Translations under genes and position numbers: made by a program
In this document: positions 47,157-58,900 of the stretch, piece after piece
How positions within the stretch are numbered: position 1 is the first letter of the stretch
Layout of the letters: each line of letters opens with the position of its first letter
The notes under the pieces: model-generated
Seen by the model: the letters and a program-made list of their open reading frames with translations, nothing else
Told to the model about the DNA's origin: nothing
The model's database searches: none
Assembly (NCBI RefSeq): GCF_000715075.1
Contig: NC_134082.1
Coordinates: forward strand, 187,477,948 to 187,541,947
Length of the DNA stretch: 64,000 bases
Source: Nicotiana tabacum
Taxonomy: Eukaryota; Streptophyta; Magnoliopsida; Solanales; Solanaceae
Direction: 5' to 3'

Positions 47157-48287
47157 TTCATACCAAAAATATCAATTGAGTCAATTTCATCTTTAAGAAA
47201 GTTTGAGATATCTAAGTCATGCAATAAGAAAAAGAATGTGATCGAGAATTAGATTGAAAGTAAAATAGAACCTACTTTGAGAATTGATCCACGGTCGTCT
47301 CACAACATTTTTCCAGGAAATAATTTCTCATATCTATTTATAATCAATATTAAAGAGTATACTATTATCATTATGATCGCATAGATTATATGCCAAGTAT
47401 TTTGATTCAAGTAGACTCTAAGAAGAGAACAACATATTTGTAATAGATACACCTTATAATAAAGGGTATCTTTCAACACTATCGTGCAAACAATTTTTAT
47501 TATTATGCGTAAATAATATTTTTTTTAAATAAAAATACGTATGTATACTACTTATGCAAACCTAGATTTACGCAATACAAACTTCCATATGCCATTTTCT
47601 TTTAATTTAGTTTTTATATTTTATGGGGCGAAAACAAATAAGGTCAAGTTTGACGCTTGAACGTTGTACACAGCAAGTCGTGTAACAGTTGATCGTTAGT
47701 GAAAACTTAATATTTAAAAAATAGTATAATATATGGCATCGGTGTGGAGTGTGGACGCATCTTTTTCAAAGTCCAAGGGAAACATACATGTGAAACCGAC
47801 AAGTCAAGATTTAGTCAAAGCTAACAGTCCAAAATTTATGCAGGTTATACATAAGAATGATGGCCATCGGTAGAATGTACTTGAGCTTTTTTTTTAATTT
47901 TATGAAACACACAGATTAACATTTTTTATTATTAGCATTCCAGATCGCCAAAAATAATGGAGTATTTTAAATTGAAATTAACATAATATTCTATCATAGC
48001 TTCAAAGGAAAGGATAACTACTAATGTATTAATGTGTGTGGATCAAAGAGTCAAACATGTACTGCTAATATTGTCAAAATCCTTATCAAATCCAAAGAGA
48101 ATATAAATCTGAGTCAATTAGTAAGTTAGCTTGAATTGCAACAGTTGGAAACTTAGATCGATTCAATCTTTCACCAATCCTAAACATAGTCTATAGATTA
48201 AAAACCATGTCAGTTTCGATGTAATTAATATGATGACGAAGAATGACAGAGACCCTAAAGGAACATTTAATTAAAAAACGAAATATT
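47157..48287. other. Intergenic with a locally duplicated block
   Basis: No ORF. About 47742-47950 matches 54158-54451 in order: 'ctttttcaaa', 'aagtcaagat(t/c)tagtca', 'tccaaa(a)ttt.tgcag' and 'attattagcattccagatcgcc'. The spacing differs because of a larger insertion in the second copy. Confidence 0.5.
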
Positions 48288-48532
48288 TGTATAAATCCAG
48301 TGAATGTGGATGTCCTTCAGTAACTTCTTTAGTAATTTATGTACCACATCAATGAACCCATTAATTATTGTAACTTGAGGAGACCTTTGTAACTATAAAT
48401 AGAGCACTTTTGGCTCATGAATTATATACTTGAAATAAGAAGAATAATTCCCTCCTCTCTACATTTCTTATCTATTCTTGTCTTTTCTCTTTTGGTGCTT
48501 TAGTTTATAATTATAATATTTATTTTATAACA
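48288..48532 (+). repeat. Probable solo LTR (small copia-like)
   Basis: About 245 bp, TGTATAAATCC...TTTTATAACA, with a TATA box 'aactataaatagagc' (about 48391) and a pyrimidine-rich stretch after it. The flanks ATATT / ATATC would be a 5-bp duplication with one mismatch. The assignment rests on this layout. Confidence 0.5.
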
Positions 48533-49680
48533 ATATCAAAATTGATAGTCATTATTGGCAAAGCATCTGATATATGAACAAATTAATCGGGATAATTAAA
48601 CGAAAAGCGAGTCTTAATTCAATGCACGAGTCCATAATAATTTTGGTGTTGAAAACAAATTAAAGATAAGAAAATGACAGAAAGCCATCTGGCCCAGTTT
48701 TCCTTTTCAGTGATAACTTTACTTGAGCTAAATGGATTTGGTATCAATAATATAAATTCCCACGTGATGTTTATGCAACATGGGAACTAAAATATTGCTT
48801 TCAGATTATTGTAATGGCTTTTTCTTTTGCTTCCACCAAACATATCGGTACATGCTTAATTGGCAAATGTGCCCACCACTTATCAACTTGCGATTAAAAA
48901 TGTTATAATCATTATCGTTCCGAAACATAACATAACTTACCCTACCTCTCTTTTATATGGATGGAAAAACAAAGAAAAAGAAATAAAGAAAGTGACAGAA
49001 CTAAATAGGATGTCACAGTTGCTACTATTTGTAACTTGAAGTGACATCGCATAAATCTCAAGTCTAGAGGGTGACTGACTTTTAAAAAACGGGTAAGTCA
49101 GTCGTAAGTGGAGTAATATTCAACTTTTCCCTGTACTTTTTATATCTAAAAGTAAGTGTTTTAAACACTTTTTATTATTGTCAAACATCCCAAAAATTTA
49201 AAAAATATTTAAAAATCAATAAGCATTTAAAATAAGTTAATCCAAACAACTGCTAGTTTGAGCATTCCATTATTTTGTGGTATTGGTCTTATGTTTGGTT
49301 ATTTGTTCCATTCATGAAGATTAAGAATAGCTGCATTAAAACATCATTTAGGCACAATAGCAACAACCAGTATAATTCTATAAATGGGATACGGAAAGAT
49401 TAGGATGTATACAGTTTTATCCGTACTCTTGCCAAAATGGACTATTTTCGATAAAGGGGCCCAACAATATTTAAATATTTCTATCTACCAAGAAAAATCT
49501 TTTCTTTTGGGTTTAAACAAAAATGTAAGTGAAAAGACAATGTGAACACAATAAGGTCGATATCACAACGAATACGTCTAACAGTACTTCATACAGTAAC
49601 TCTAATAATAGAGATAAAGGTAAGCAATGGCATAACATGGTAAATTTCTCAAAAACTAGGGGCCATTACCAATCATTCAA
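48533..49680. other. Intergenic, upstream of the small gene
   Basis: AT-rich with no gene recognised. About 49458-49500 ('aatatttctatctaccaagaa') resembles 54822-54850, extending the local duplication noted at 47742. Confidence 0.4.
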
Positions 49681-49690
49681 CTATATATAC
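49681..49690 (+). promoter_or_regulatory. Probable TATA box of the small gene
   Basis: 'ctatatatac' about 160 bp upstream of the ATG at 49850, followed by a CA-rich leader that would make a short 5' UTR. Confidence 0.5.
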
Positions 49691-49849
49691 TCACGGGACC
49701 ATTCGATCGTTTCACTCCCAAGTCCCAACAATCAAAAGCAAACAAAGAGTGCCTAGCAACTGCAGTAGTCAGCTAACACCAACGCTGCCAGAGAAACCGC
49801 CGGCGATCCAGTGATCAATACCAGTAAAAACACACCGGAAATTTCCAAG

Positions 49850-50014
49850 ATGGCCGGAGCAAGAAAAGAGATAATGATGAACGGAGGAAACATGATGTCA
49901 AGAAGGGTAGAATATGGGAGACCAATACCAAAGAGAGGGCAAGTGAAGGTGACCATAGTGTTGGGATTAGCTCACTCTTTGTCTTCTATTTTCTCCACCG
50001 GTGGCCGTTCTTAG
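49850..50014 (+). CDS. Small hypothetical protein, 54 aa
   Basis: The ATG at 49850 sits in a good plant start context (caagATGG: A at -3, G at +4). The 54-residue product is basic in its first two thirds: Met/Asn-rich start, then RRVEYGRPIPKRGQVK. A short hydrophobic segment, VTIVLGLAHSLSSIF, follows, and it ends STGGRS. A TATA box and a plausible leader precede it, and base composition rises sharply in GC against the AT-rich surroundings. It is not similar to any transposon protein I recognise. The RPIPKRGQVK-plus-hydrophobic layout looks like a conserved plant micro-protein, but I cannot name one, so function is unknown. The alternative is a chance ORF. An in-frame extension upstream to 49811 lacks an ATG and was not used. 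Confidence 0.55.
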   Translation: MAGARKEIMMNGGNMMSRRVEYGRPIPKRGQVKVTIVLGLAHSLSSIFSTGGRS

Positions 50015-51741
50015 CCGGAGAACAACCCATCTCCCCTGAGCGAGTGAAGAGAGAATACCCAGTTTTGGTAAATTTAGAGAGTGTTGGAGGGTATTATTGT
50101 CCTTTCTTCATTAGGATCTTGAGCGTTGTCTTTTCTGTATTTTGTACATATAGTTCTGGAAATTGGAAGTTAATTTTCAATCCTCTTCCTGCGCTAAACT
50201 ATGCTAATTTCTGTTCTCACTGATTTCCCAATTGCCAGTATTGAATTTCTGAAATATCGAAACTTCTCAAAGACGCCAATTCCCCAAAACTTGAGCAAAT
50301 TCCTCATATCCGTTACTCTAACTTAGTAAAATTCTTTAGTAAATTCACTTATTTATTTTTGTATCATCAAATCATAAAACTTATAAAAAAATTCTGACTC
50401 AGTACGTTTAAACCCACCCGTTATGAGTCATTACCAAACCAAAATTGTTCCCAAAGAATTTATAAGTAGCAGATACTCATGAACTAGTTGAATTGTGCGC
50501 AAACTAACTCAACAAAGATGATTTTATTTTTACTAGCAATATTAAAAATTGTACAAGTAATTGAAAATTTTTATTTTGGATCTCATACAACTAACATTAG
50601 TGAGTCATTTTTTCTGTTTCACAATTTTGTAGACCCAGAAGTATAAGATTGTGGTCTACTAATTTATGAGACAAAAAAGAGTATTACACAACTAATGTCA
50701 GTTGTGTGAAGCACACAATAAAACTTCTCCCAGTAATCGGACGCATTAATTCACAGACTTGATCATTTTCGACTAGCTGAATTAGATGATATATGAAGGC
50801 AGTTTTACATAATTAGTAATCTGACAAAACTTACTTTGTTGCCGCACTGCAGGCAGTTTTACATCTGTCAGCATTTTTGTCGTAAACCCCTAATCCTCAT
50901 TTCCAATTTATGTGAACTTATTTGACTGAAATAAATTTTAAAAAAAATGAACACTTTTAAAATTTGTGGTCTTAAACAAGTTAAAAATATATTCAGAGTA
51001 TTTGTGTGGTTATAAAAGTTTCCCATTGAGGGTGAAATTGGAAGAGTTAAGCTAAATTGTTTTCAAATTTAGAAATGAGTCATTCTTTTTTAAATAGACC
51101 AAAAAGGAAATAGATTCACCTCAATTGTAAGAGAGGAAATACTATATTATAAATCTCACATCTATCACCAGGTTTCGACACTATTAAAAGCCAGAGCTAT
51201 GTATGGATAAATGAGTATAGAGATGTTAGGCTTACGAAAGACATTATGAGTAATGTGTTACTATGTCAAGTTGCAGTATAACTAAAGTTACACATACATT
51301 TGGAATAAATAAATACCTTAAAGCAAAATTGAAGTATAACTTGCCCTGTTTCAAGGCCTTTTCTTGCTGCTCAATACGATTGAGTCACCATTTTCAGTCA
51401 GCCTATGGAGTACGTTCCTTCTTTTAATAATTCCAATCCTCGCACCAATAATAAGCCATGTATTTGTCGGATAATCAAACTTCTGCCACAGTCTTCCCAT
51501 ATATGCCATTAATTTGACAAGACCAAATTTCCTATGTCACCCCTTAGTGACATGATTTTTGCTGCCGAAGTTATATGTAATACAGCTCTAGTTGAGAATA
51601 AAAGGATAATGGGCTGTGGTCTCCATCAGCTACAACAACCATGTTTTTGGAACTTCTGCCGTGTAAATTCTATATATACAAAGTGTGTCGAAAAATTAAA
51701 GAGGAAAGGCTAGCCAATATATATTTCAGTAACCATTTATA
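50015..51741. other. Intergenic with one MITE
   Basis: 3' flank of the small gene and AT-rich sequence. Apart from the MITE at 50886-51143 nothing is recognisable. Confidence 0.4.
50886..51143. mobile_element. Stowaway-like MITE
   Basis: About 258 bp with inverted halves: 'ttccaatttatgtgaactta' at the left and 'agattcacctcaattgtaag' at the right, plus 'accaaaaaggaaatag' near the right end, a combination common in Solanaceae Stowaway-type MITEs. Ends are approximate. Confidence 0.5.
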
Positions 51742-51995
51742 GAAAAGGGCCTAAAATGCCCCTTTGCTATATGAAATAGGATAGGCTAGCCCTCCGTTAA
51801 AAGTTGGTCTCTATTCTGTCTTTGTCGTTAACAAATGGGCTCGTGTATGCCCTCCATCACTAACGGGAGGCTCGTAAAGCCACATGGAATATATGCGAGA
51901 ACAAATTAGACCTAGTTCGAATTGTACAAGGGCATATATGAGTCAGTTATAATAGCCATTTCTTAAACACTTCACAACTCCATATCAATTTACTT
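51742..51995 (+). repeat. Left long TIR of the Mutator-like element
   Basis: Inverted match to about 53695-53972. Visible identity is high through most of the arm, with substitutions and small indels. Confidence 0.8.
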
Positions 51996-52077
51996 AGACA
52001 CATATTTGGCAACACCCAATTAATTGTCACAACAAATAAACAAAGTCATAGACACAAATATTCAAATGAACGACAAT

Positions 52078-52676
52078 GACTTCATTAAATCCTAGTAGCT
52101 CAAAGGGGTCGAATCATAACAAAAGACAACAAAAAATAATGTCGGAATGTTCTAGTAGCTCAAAAGGGTCGAATAAGAGGTGTCATTGCGGACTTACTGC
52201 CAATTATTTCCTGGCATGGACACTTTAAATACCGGGAGAAGGTTTTTCAAGTGCCCGAAGCATGAGGTAAGTAAATTTTTTGATGGGTTCTTTTAATTAT
52301 TCCGATTTGCTTGTTAATTTGTTTTATTATTTTTAGTTTTTAGGATGAAAAATATTCCTATTGGGAATGGCAAGATGAAGAGCTTCCTCCTAGAATTTCA
52401 AATCTCATATGCAGTTTAAAGAAGAAAAATGAAGCTCTAATCCGTGAAAGAAATGTTCTCCAAAGGAAATTTGATCTTGAGAATGTTATGATGCTCGTCA
52501 ATCATGGAGGAATAGAAGTCTTGAAATTGGAAAGAAATGTTCTAATGAAGAAATTGACCGATTTAGAGTACTCAGTTGTTCTTGATGCTAAATTTCGGAA
52601 GAAAATATGGATTTTCATATTTGTGATATTGGGATGTTTTGTTATTTTCTTTGGATCAGTGAGAAATAATATGTAA
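52078..52676 (+). pseudogene. GRF-type zinc-finger protein with coiled coil and tail anchor, two exons, frameshifted
   Basis: Exon 1, 52078-52266 (ATG at 52078; donor gtaagt at 52267); exon 2, 52344-52676 (acceptor 'ttttag' ending 52343). Exon 1 holds a Ser-rich start and the GRF zinc finger: RCHCG, then GRRFFKCPKHE; exon 2 continues DEKYSYWEWQDEE. After it comes a Leu/Glu/Lys-rich coiled coil (about 65 residues) and a C-terminal membrane segment (IFIFVILGCFVIFFG), as in plant GRF proteins of this type. One base seems missing near 52225 between ACACTT and AATACC, so the finger is read in two frames and an early TAA follows. The last zinc Cys appears as Tyr. GRF domains bind single-stranded nucleic acid (family knowledge); the role of these tail-anchored forms is unknown. 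Confidence 0.75.
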
Positions 52677-52772
52677 TGTTAGTGTTATTGTGGCTTAATT
52701 ATTGTCTTTTACTATGTAATGAAGCTTTATATTTTTGTACAAGGATTTAATAAGGCATTGCCGTTTATTTGT

Positions 52773-53652
52773 TGTTAGGCATATAAATTTTACTTAAATT
52801 AAATCCATAAAATAATTTGGACTATATTTTAAATTCAAGATATATTGGTCCAAACAAATATTATGGGCTAATATATAAATGAATCAATTATATAGGTCCA
52901 ACATATATGGATTAAATAAATAAGTCTTAATCCATTAGGCTAGCCTATTTAATTGGGCTAAAGTGACGAGCCCACTTCATTAGGCCCAAAATGTCATCTT
53001 CCTAGAAGCCCAGTTTGGTACTACGTGTCAAATGACGTGACAACCCAAGTCAAACGGAAGAACCAATAGGATCATGCCACGTGTCAAAATGACAAGGCAT
53101 GCCAAGTCACATTAAAATGCCAATGAAATCGCGTCACGTATGCAAGTGACATGTTTTGACCAATCAAATGCAATCATGTCACACTTTAATTTGATTGGTC
53201 GGAAAGAGGTTGTTCTTATCACAACTAATCCTTTCCACAACTATAAATAGGGGTCTTCATAATCAAGAAAAGGGAGCAGAAGTTATAAAAAGAAGCAAGA
53301 AAGAGCTCGTGAATCAAACACTGCAAATTCCTCCACAAGTTTCAAGATTCAGGTAATCAAGTTCAAGCTCAAGGAGGAAGAACAAATCAAGTTCAAGCTC
53401 AAGAACGAAGAACGAATCAAGGTCAAGTTCAAGCAATCAAGCTAAAGCTCAAGAACAAGATCATCGTTCGTGGCGACAACAAACATAGATTCAAGATCAA
53501 GCTCAAAGACCCTTAAATTTATTTACCATTGAAAGGAAGAATCAGAGGATTCATAGAGATTGTACACTCAAATATTCGAAATAAAACACTACGATTGTTG
53601 CGATATTTTTCGGTCTTGATTTTATTTTCTCGACACAAATTTATTGTCTACA
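52773..53652 (+). repeat. Solo LTR inside the Mutator-like element
   Basis: 880 bp, TGTTAGGCAT...TTGTCTACA, with flanks TTTGT (52768-52772) and GTTGT (53653-53657), a 5-bp duplication with one mismatch. Promoter-like features: repeated 'cacgt' motifs near 53030-53140 and a TATA box 'ctataaataggg' (about 53241). 'caagttcaagctcaag' repeats follow at 53356-53455. The orientation is inferred from the TATA box. The family is not resolved. Confidence 0.75.
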
Positions 53653-53694
53653 GTTGTATCTATAACTGAGTTTATTTGCTATGATAATTAGTTT

Positions 53695-53972
53695 GGTTTT
53701 GTCAAATAGGTGTCTAAGTAAACTGATATGGAGTTGTGAAGTGTTTGAGAAATGACTATTATAACTGACTCATATATCCCCATGTACAATTCGAACTAGG
53801 TCTAACTTGCCCTCACATATATTCCACATGGCTTTATAAGTCTCCCGTTAGTGATGAAGGGCATATATGAGCCCATTTGTTGACGGCAAGAGCAGAATAG
53901 ATACCAACTTTTAACGGAGGACTAGCATGTACTATTTCATATAGTAAAAGAGTGATACTAACTTTTTCTCGG
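53695..53972 (-). repeat. Right long TIR of the Mutator-like element
   Basis: Inverted copy of 51742-51995. Confidence 0.8.
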
Positions 53973-53981
53973 TCCATTTAG

Positions 53982-55071
53982 AGCACGTGCAGCATGTGCC
54001 ATGGAATCCAAATACGCGTGTGTAAATAAATTAACAGACGAGATACAATAAGAATTTACTAAAGTATAGGAGTATCAGTAAAAAGATTCTCACGTGTGCC
54101 TCAATTCTTATTGCCCCTTCCTCTTTTAACGCAACGTTTAAATAATAGAAATGGTCTAGGTGTGGACACAACTTTTTCAAACGAAAATAGACGTGTGAAA
54201 GCTTAGCAAGTCAAGATCTAGTCATGCTAATGCTCCAAATTTCTGCAGATTCTTAGTACAATAAACAGACTAAAAAGGACTGAAACCCACATACAAAAAC
54301 AACAACTTCATTATACTGAAATTTATAAAGTAGTATTACTTGTTTTGTTATATTTTTGCACTTTAGCTATTATGGGCCCACTGTATCTGCTTAAGGTTAC
54401 CTTATAAGAAATTAAGTAAATTACATGTTATTATTAGCATTCCAGATCGCCACTTATTAGTCAAGTGAAAATGAAATATGTGTAAATTTGAAGAAGATAA
54501 CTGAGAATGAAAGATTAAAATATGCAATAATGAAAAAAAAAAGCATATGCCTTTAATCAGGTATCTCAAATTTGAGTTCTAGGAACACAGAATTTTTGAT
54601 AGGAAACGCTTTCCCCTTCAACAAGTTATACATAGTGTGAATTAAAATAATAACTGAGACCCTAAGGCATTTTACATTTAAAAAAAGGAGATAAATTGAT
54701 AGTTATAAGAGACATAGCATCTGATACGAAGAACATTTAGCAAAAAACATAAGTAGGCAAAATTTCAGGAAATATTCCACTTGGGTAGCAGCTGAATGTA
54801 TTTTACACATTAGACCACTAAATATTTATATTTCTAGCAAGAAATCTTAAAAAGATACCCCTAAAATCAAGCATCAAAATCTTTCGTTTCCTTTATAGTT
54901 TTAGTTTCACTTGGATTCTGCTCCACAATTAATATGATTCCTAAGTTAGAGTCTGACAATTGGGTTATACGTAACGGCAATAATCTCTCCCATTCTATAT
55001 ATTGCATATATTATACGAGAAGCAAACTAGCAAAAAGAAAACGACTAAATATTTGGTTTATTTGTTCTGCC
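53982..55071. other. Intergenic, second copy of a local duplication
   Basis: No gene. 54158-54451 matches 47742-47950, and 54822-54850 matches about 49458-49500, in the same order. In the first copy the 54-aa gene follows; here the MULE transposase gene begins instead. Confidence 0.5.
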
Positions 55072-55982
55072 ATGGATAACAGAATCACTATTTTGGTTCA
55101 ACATAGCAGGGAATGGGATATGCAACACATGTTTAAAACTTTTAGCGTTGATGGGTTGTTGATCAATATAGATTGAGATTTTAAATCTTTTCGTTCGGAG
55201 ATATCAAAGATCCTTAGAGTTGATGCAAACAATGATACGACGGATATTGAATTTTCTGTGAAAGAGAATTTTTCACCAATAAAAATATACGACGACAGGA
55301 GTTTGGGCTTGTACATGGAGTTGAAAAGGAAAAATTGGTCATTCACTAATTATCCTTTGTGTATAAATAAGAAGGAGTCGGTTAATGATGGTACATGCTC
55401 GAATTCGGTTGTAAACGAATCGAACTTCAATGTTTTTCCGAATTTGACAATGGTTGACAATCTGGAAACCACTAAATTTTTTAGTTCTAAAAATGAGGAG
55501 GACTATGATGTTATGCAGATCGATGAATATGGTATTATTGACAACAGTAAACATCCAGAGGTTATTGAAGGCCAGTTATACAAAAACAAGGATGTACTGC
55601 AAAATGTTATGAAACATCTTGCAATCCGAGAGAAGTTCCAGTTTAAGGTTGAGCGTTCAAATAAGACTAGGTAAACATGAAATTAATATTATGTTATATA
55701 AAATTTAATATATAACAGTTTCATAAAAGGATGCAGAAGGGCTAAAAATATGCAATGTATTATCTGAAATAAACTTAAATTACACATGTATATTTTTCAG
55801 CTAGTATCATTGAGAGACTAACAGTAATGTTTGTGTTTTTGGTTTGTATATGCACGAATTATACTTGGAATTATGGTTGTTGTACATCTATATCAGTAGG
55901 TTTCAAACTAGTTTTTAGCTAAGTTACATTGTTATTTTATAATTGAAATCAAAACAGTTATTAACATATGTAGTATAATCAT

Positions 55983-58900
55983 TGTCACACCTCCTTTTTC
56001 ACCCGCGCCCGCAGGGGCGCAGGAGGAAGTTTTTCCAATTAAAGGACAATCGAAACGGGATTTATTATTTAATTCAGAGTCGCCACTTAGGAGATTTATG
56101 GTGTCCCAAGTCACCGGTTGAATCTCGAATCGAGGAAAAGATTGACTCCGTATTACAGTCCGCGAACCAGAAATCCGAGTAAGGAATTTTGTTAACCCGA
56201 GAGAAGGTGTTAGGCATTCCCGAGTTCCGTGGTTCTAGCACGGTCGCTCAACTGTCATATTCGGCTTAATTATCTGATTTTATACAATTATGAACCTATG
56301 TTCAAATTTTAACTTTTAACCGCTTTTATTATTATCATTATTATTTTAACAGAGAATTGCAACGTTGTGAAAACGTATCTCGAACCACGTCACATCAATG
56401 TACCCGTGGTTATCGACACATTTCGACTCCGTTGAGATTTGGATCTGGGTCACATAAATGTGCACCCGAGTTTAAGAAAGTAAATTATTAAAGCCGCACC
56501 TAAAGCGACTAGCGTATCATTAATTTGGATAATGCCGTGAAATTTTGCTAAACGGCCCATCCCGAAGTCTAAGTAATTTTACCAACACGTATGGAGGACC
56601 CCGCATCTTGTATTTTTGGTTTGTCGAGGCTCGTCTCATTCATTATTTTTTAAGGAATTTGCAACGTCGTGGTAATGCATCTCGAATCACGTCACAATCA
56701 ATGTACCCGTGATTAGCGACACGTTTCGACTTTCGTTGAGATTTGGATTTGGGTCACATAAATGTGCACCCGAGTTTAGGGAGGTAATTTTATTAAAATA
56801 CGCGCCTAAAGAGGCTAACACGTTTTTATTTTGGGGAAGGTCGTGAAATTCGCTAAATAGCCCGTCCCGAATTCTAAATGTTTTATTTTAACCATTCATT
56901 GAGGGCCCCGCAACTTACTTTTTTTACTCGGCGAGGCTCGTCTCATCATTTTTATTTAAAGGCCCAATCCTAAAGCAATCTCTAATTTTCTATTTTATTT
57001 GCCTCTAAAACAAAGAAGAAGATCCTAATTAGTTTTGCATTATTTAAGAATTAGAAGACCTGGGTCTATTGAACTCATGCGAAATCAAATTTTATTCACT
57101 TTAGGTTCTCAATGCAGTCCGTATAAATAGACCCTTATCTAAGTGTGTACAAAGAGCAAATCAACTATAGATCGGGGCCCAGGTCCAAATGAACATGCAG
57201 TCAGAGCTGGACCTGGGCCGTTTGTGACAGTACCGAAGCCTAAAATGTCCAAAGTGGACCACTGGCCTCAGCTTCAATTCTAGTTGAACGCAGAATCACT
57301 GGAACAACTTCAAGTTATTTAATGTGCACTCAACAAATCATGAAAAGGGAGAATCACGTTTATCTACTCAAACTAAGGAACAATTGATCATTTGAATCTC
57401 ATATTAAAATTCAGCTTACTCCACCTGTTTAACTAATGGTGATTCCTAATGAGGGATCAAGTTTTGAACTAAACAACTTAATTATTTGATTTTACTAACA
57501 TCCACGAGCGGATTCAAAGCAGTCTTATTAATAAGGCATGTTCAATTCGATTAACTACTACTATGAACTATTAATCCAGAATTACCAACACTTATACTAT
57601 AACAATGAATTCCGGGCCATCAAACCTAAAATGGCAGTCATACTGATTTCAAAATCAACTATGTCCTAGAAAAACAATTTAGTGGAATATATATGAAAGC
57701 AAACTCAGATTCCATTAATCAACACAAGTTAAATCAGATTGTTAGATATATAACTCTTATGCTTCCAGGAATACACATCTAATTGGTTTAACTAAATCAC
57801 ATTGATGTTCTAAATTCTAGAATCTATTATAACAGTCCAACATAGTCCACAGGTTAAAACAAACAGTCCATCATAGTCCATTGGAGTTCAGCATACTTAA
57901 CTACAGTGGACATTTACACGCATCATAAGCAAATTATCCATATATGTAACAGAAGTTTTTCACTATAATTCTGCAGCAGGGAACTTGCTTCATTTCTATT
58001 TCACATCCGATAAGAGATGCTACATCAAAGTCTCGAAGTGTACCTGGTATTGATAATACAAGAAGAGGAAGATGAGGATCAGCAGCAGCAGAAATGCGAG
58101 CAACAATACAACAGCAGTTCACAACAGCAATGCACCAAAAAATAATCAGCAGCGACTCAGGAAAAACCAGTTAAAATTCCCAGCAATACCAACAACAACA
58201 CAAACAACTAGTAACTGACCCCAAACAGCTTGACAACAACCAAATATCAGTCAAAACACAAGCAGAAATACCCCCTAGAATTCAGTAATCAAGAGAAAAC
58301 TCGAAAATATAACTCCACAGTCAAGCTGAAGCTCTTTTCAGTCTCAATGGAATAGTACTAGTTGAACTAGACTTACTCTTAAGACTCTTCTAGTTTTTCA
58401 GAATGTTCAATACCCTCAAGATTTTCAGAATGTTCTCCTCTTAAGGTCTGCCCAAAAGAAACAGCCAGACTAGACTCAAAAAGCCTAAAGAGAACTGATT
58501 TTCTGCTCCCAAAACCAGCTCCCTATACTCTGTCCAGAAAAAAACCCTCCATAATCTATCCTCAATGCTTTTATTTATATCACCAAAAACTGACCCCCTT
58601 CACGGCCCTCTTGAAACACTTAAACTAATACCACCACCATCTTTTGCCCATGATATTCTCTTACATCCCATTATCAAGTGTCTTGTGTCCAAAGGCATGG
58701 GCAGCTTATAATATTCAATTAATCCCCCATGCTATTATGTTTCTCAAGCCACTACTACTAGACAAAGTATTAGTTTAATGATCAATTAAGTACCCTTACG
58801 GTCAGACCACTAACACTAAACATTTCAAGCCTTTTAAAACCCCAAAATACCCCTGAAAACTCCTGTGATTTACTGCCATGCCCTAAGCTTCATCGATCTA

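Larger units (their letters stand above)
51742..53972. mobile_element. Mutator-like element with long terminal inverted repeats carrying a GRF zinc-finger pseudogene
   Basis: About 2.23 kb. Left arm (51742 to about 51995) and right arm (about 53695-53972) are inverted copies over roughly 250-270 bp (shared blocks 'cctccgttaaaagttggt', 'caaatgggctc', 'ttagacctagttcgaattgt', 'cacttcacaactccatatca'). Outside lie CCATTTATA (51733-51741) and CCATTTAGA (53973-53981), a 9-bp duplication with one mismatch. Long TIRs and a 9-bp duplication fit Mutator-like elements. There is no transposase; the interior has a two-exon GRF-type gene and a solo LTR (52773-53652). The very ends of the TIRs are diverged, so the outer limits may be off by several bases. 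Confidence 0.75.

Noticed and set aside
49529..49756. 75-aa ORF upstream of the small gene
   Set aside because: It is Asn/Ser/Thr-rich and overlaps the presumed TATA box and leader; likely chance.
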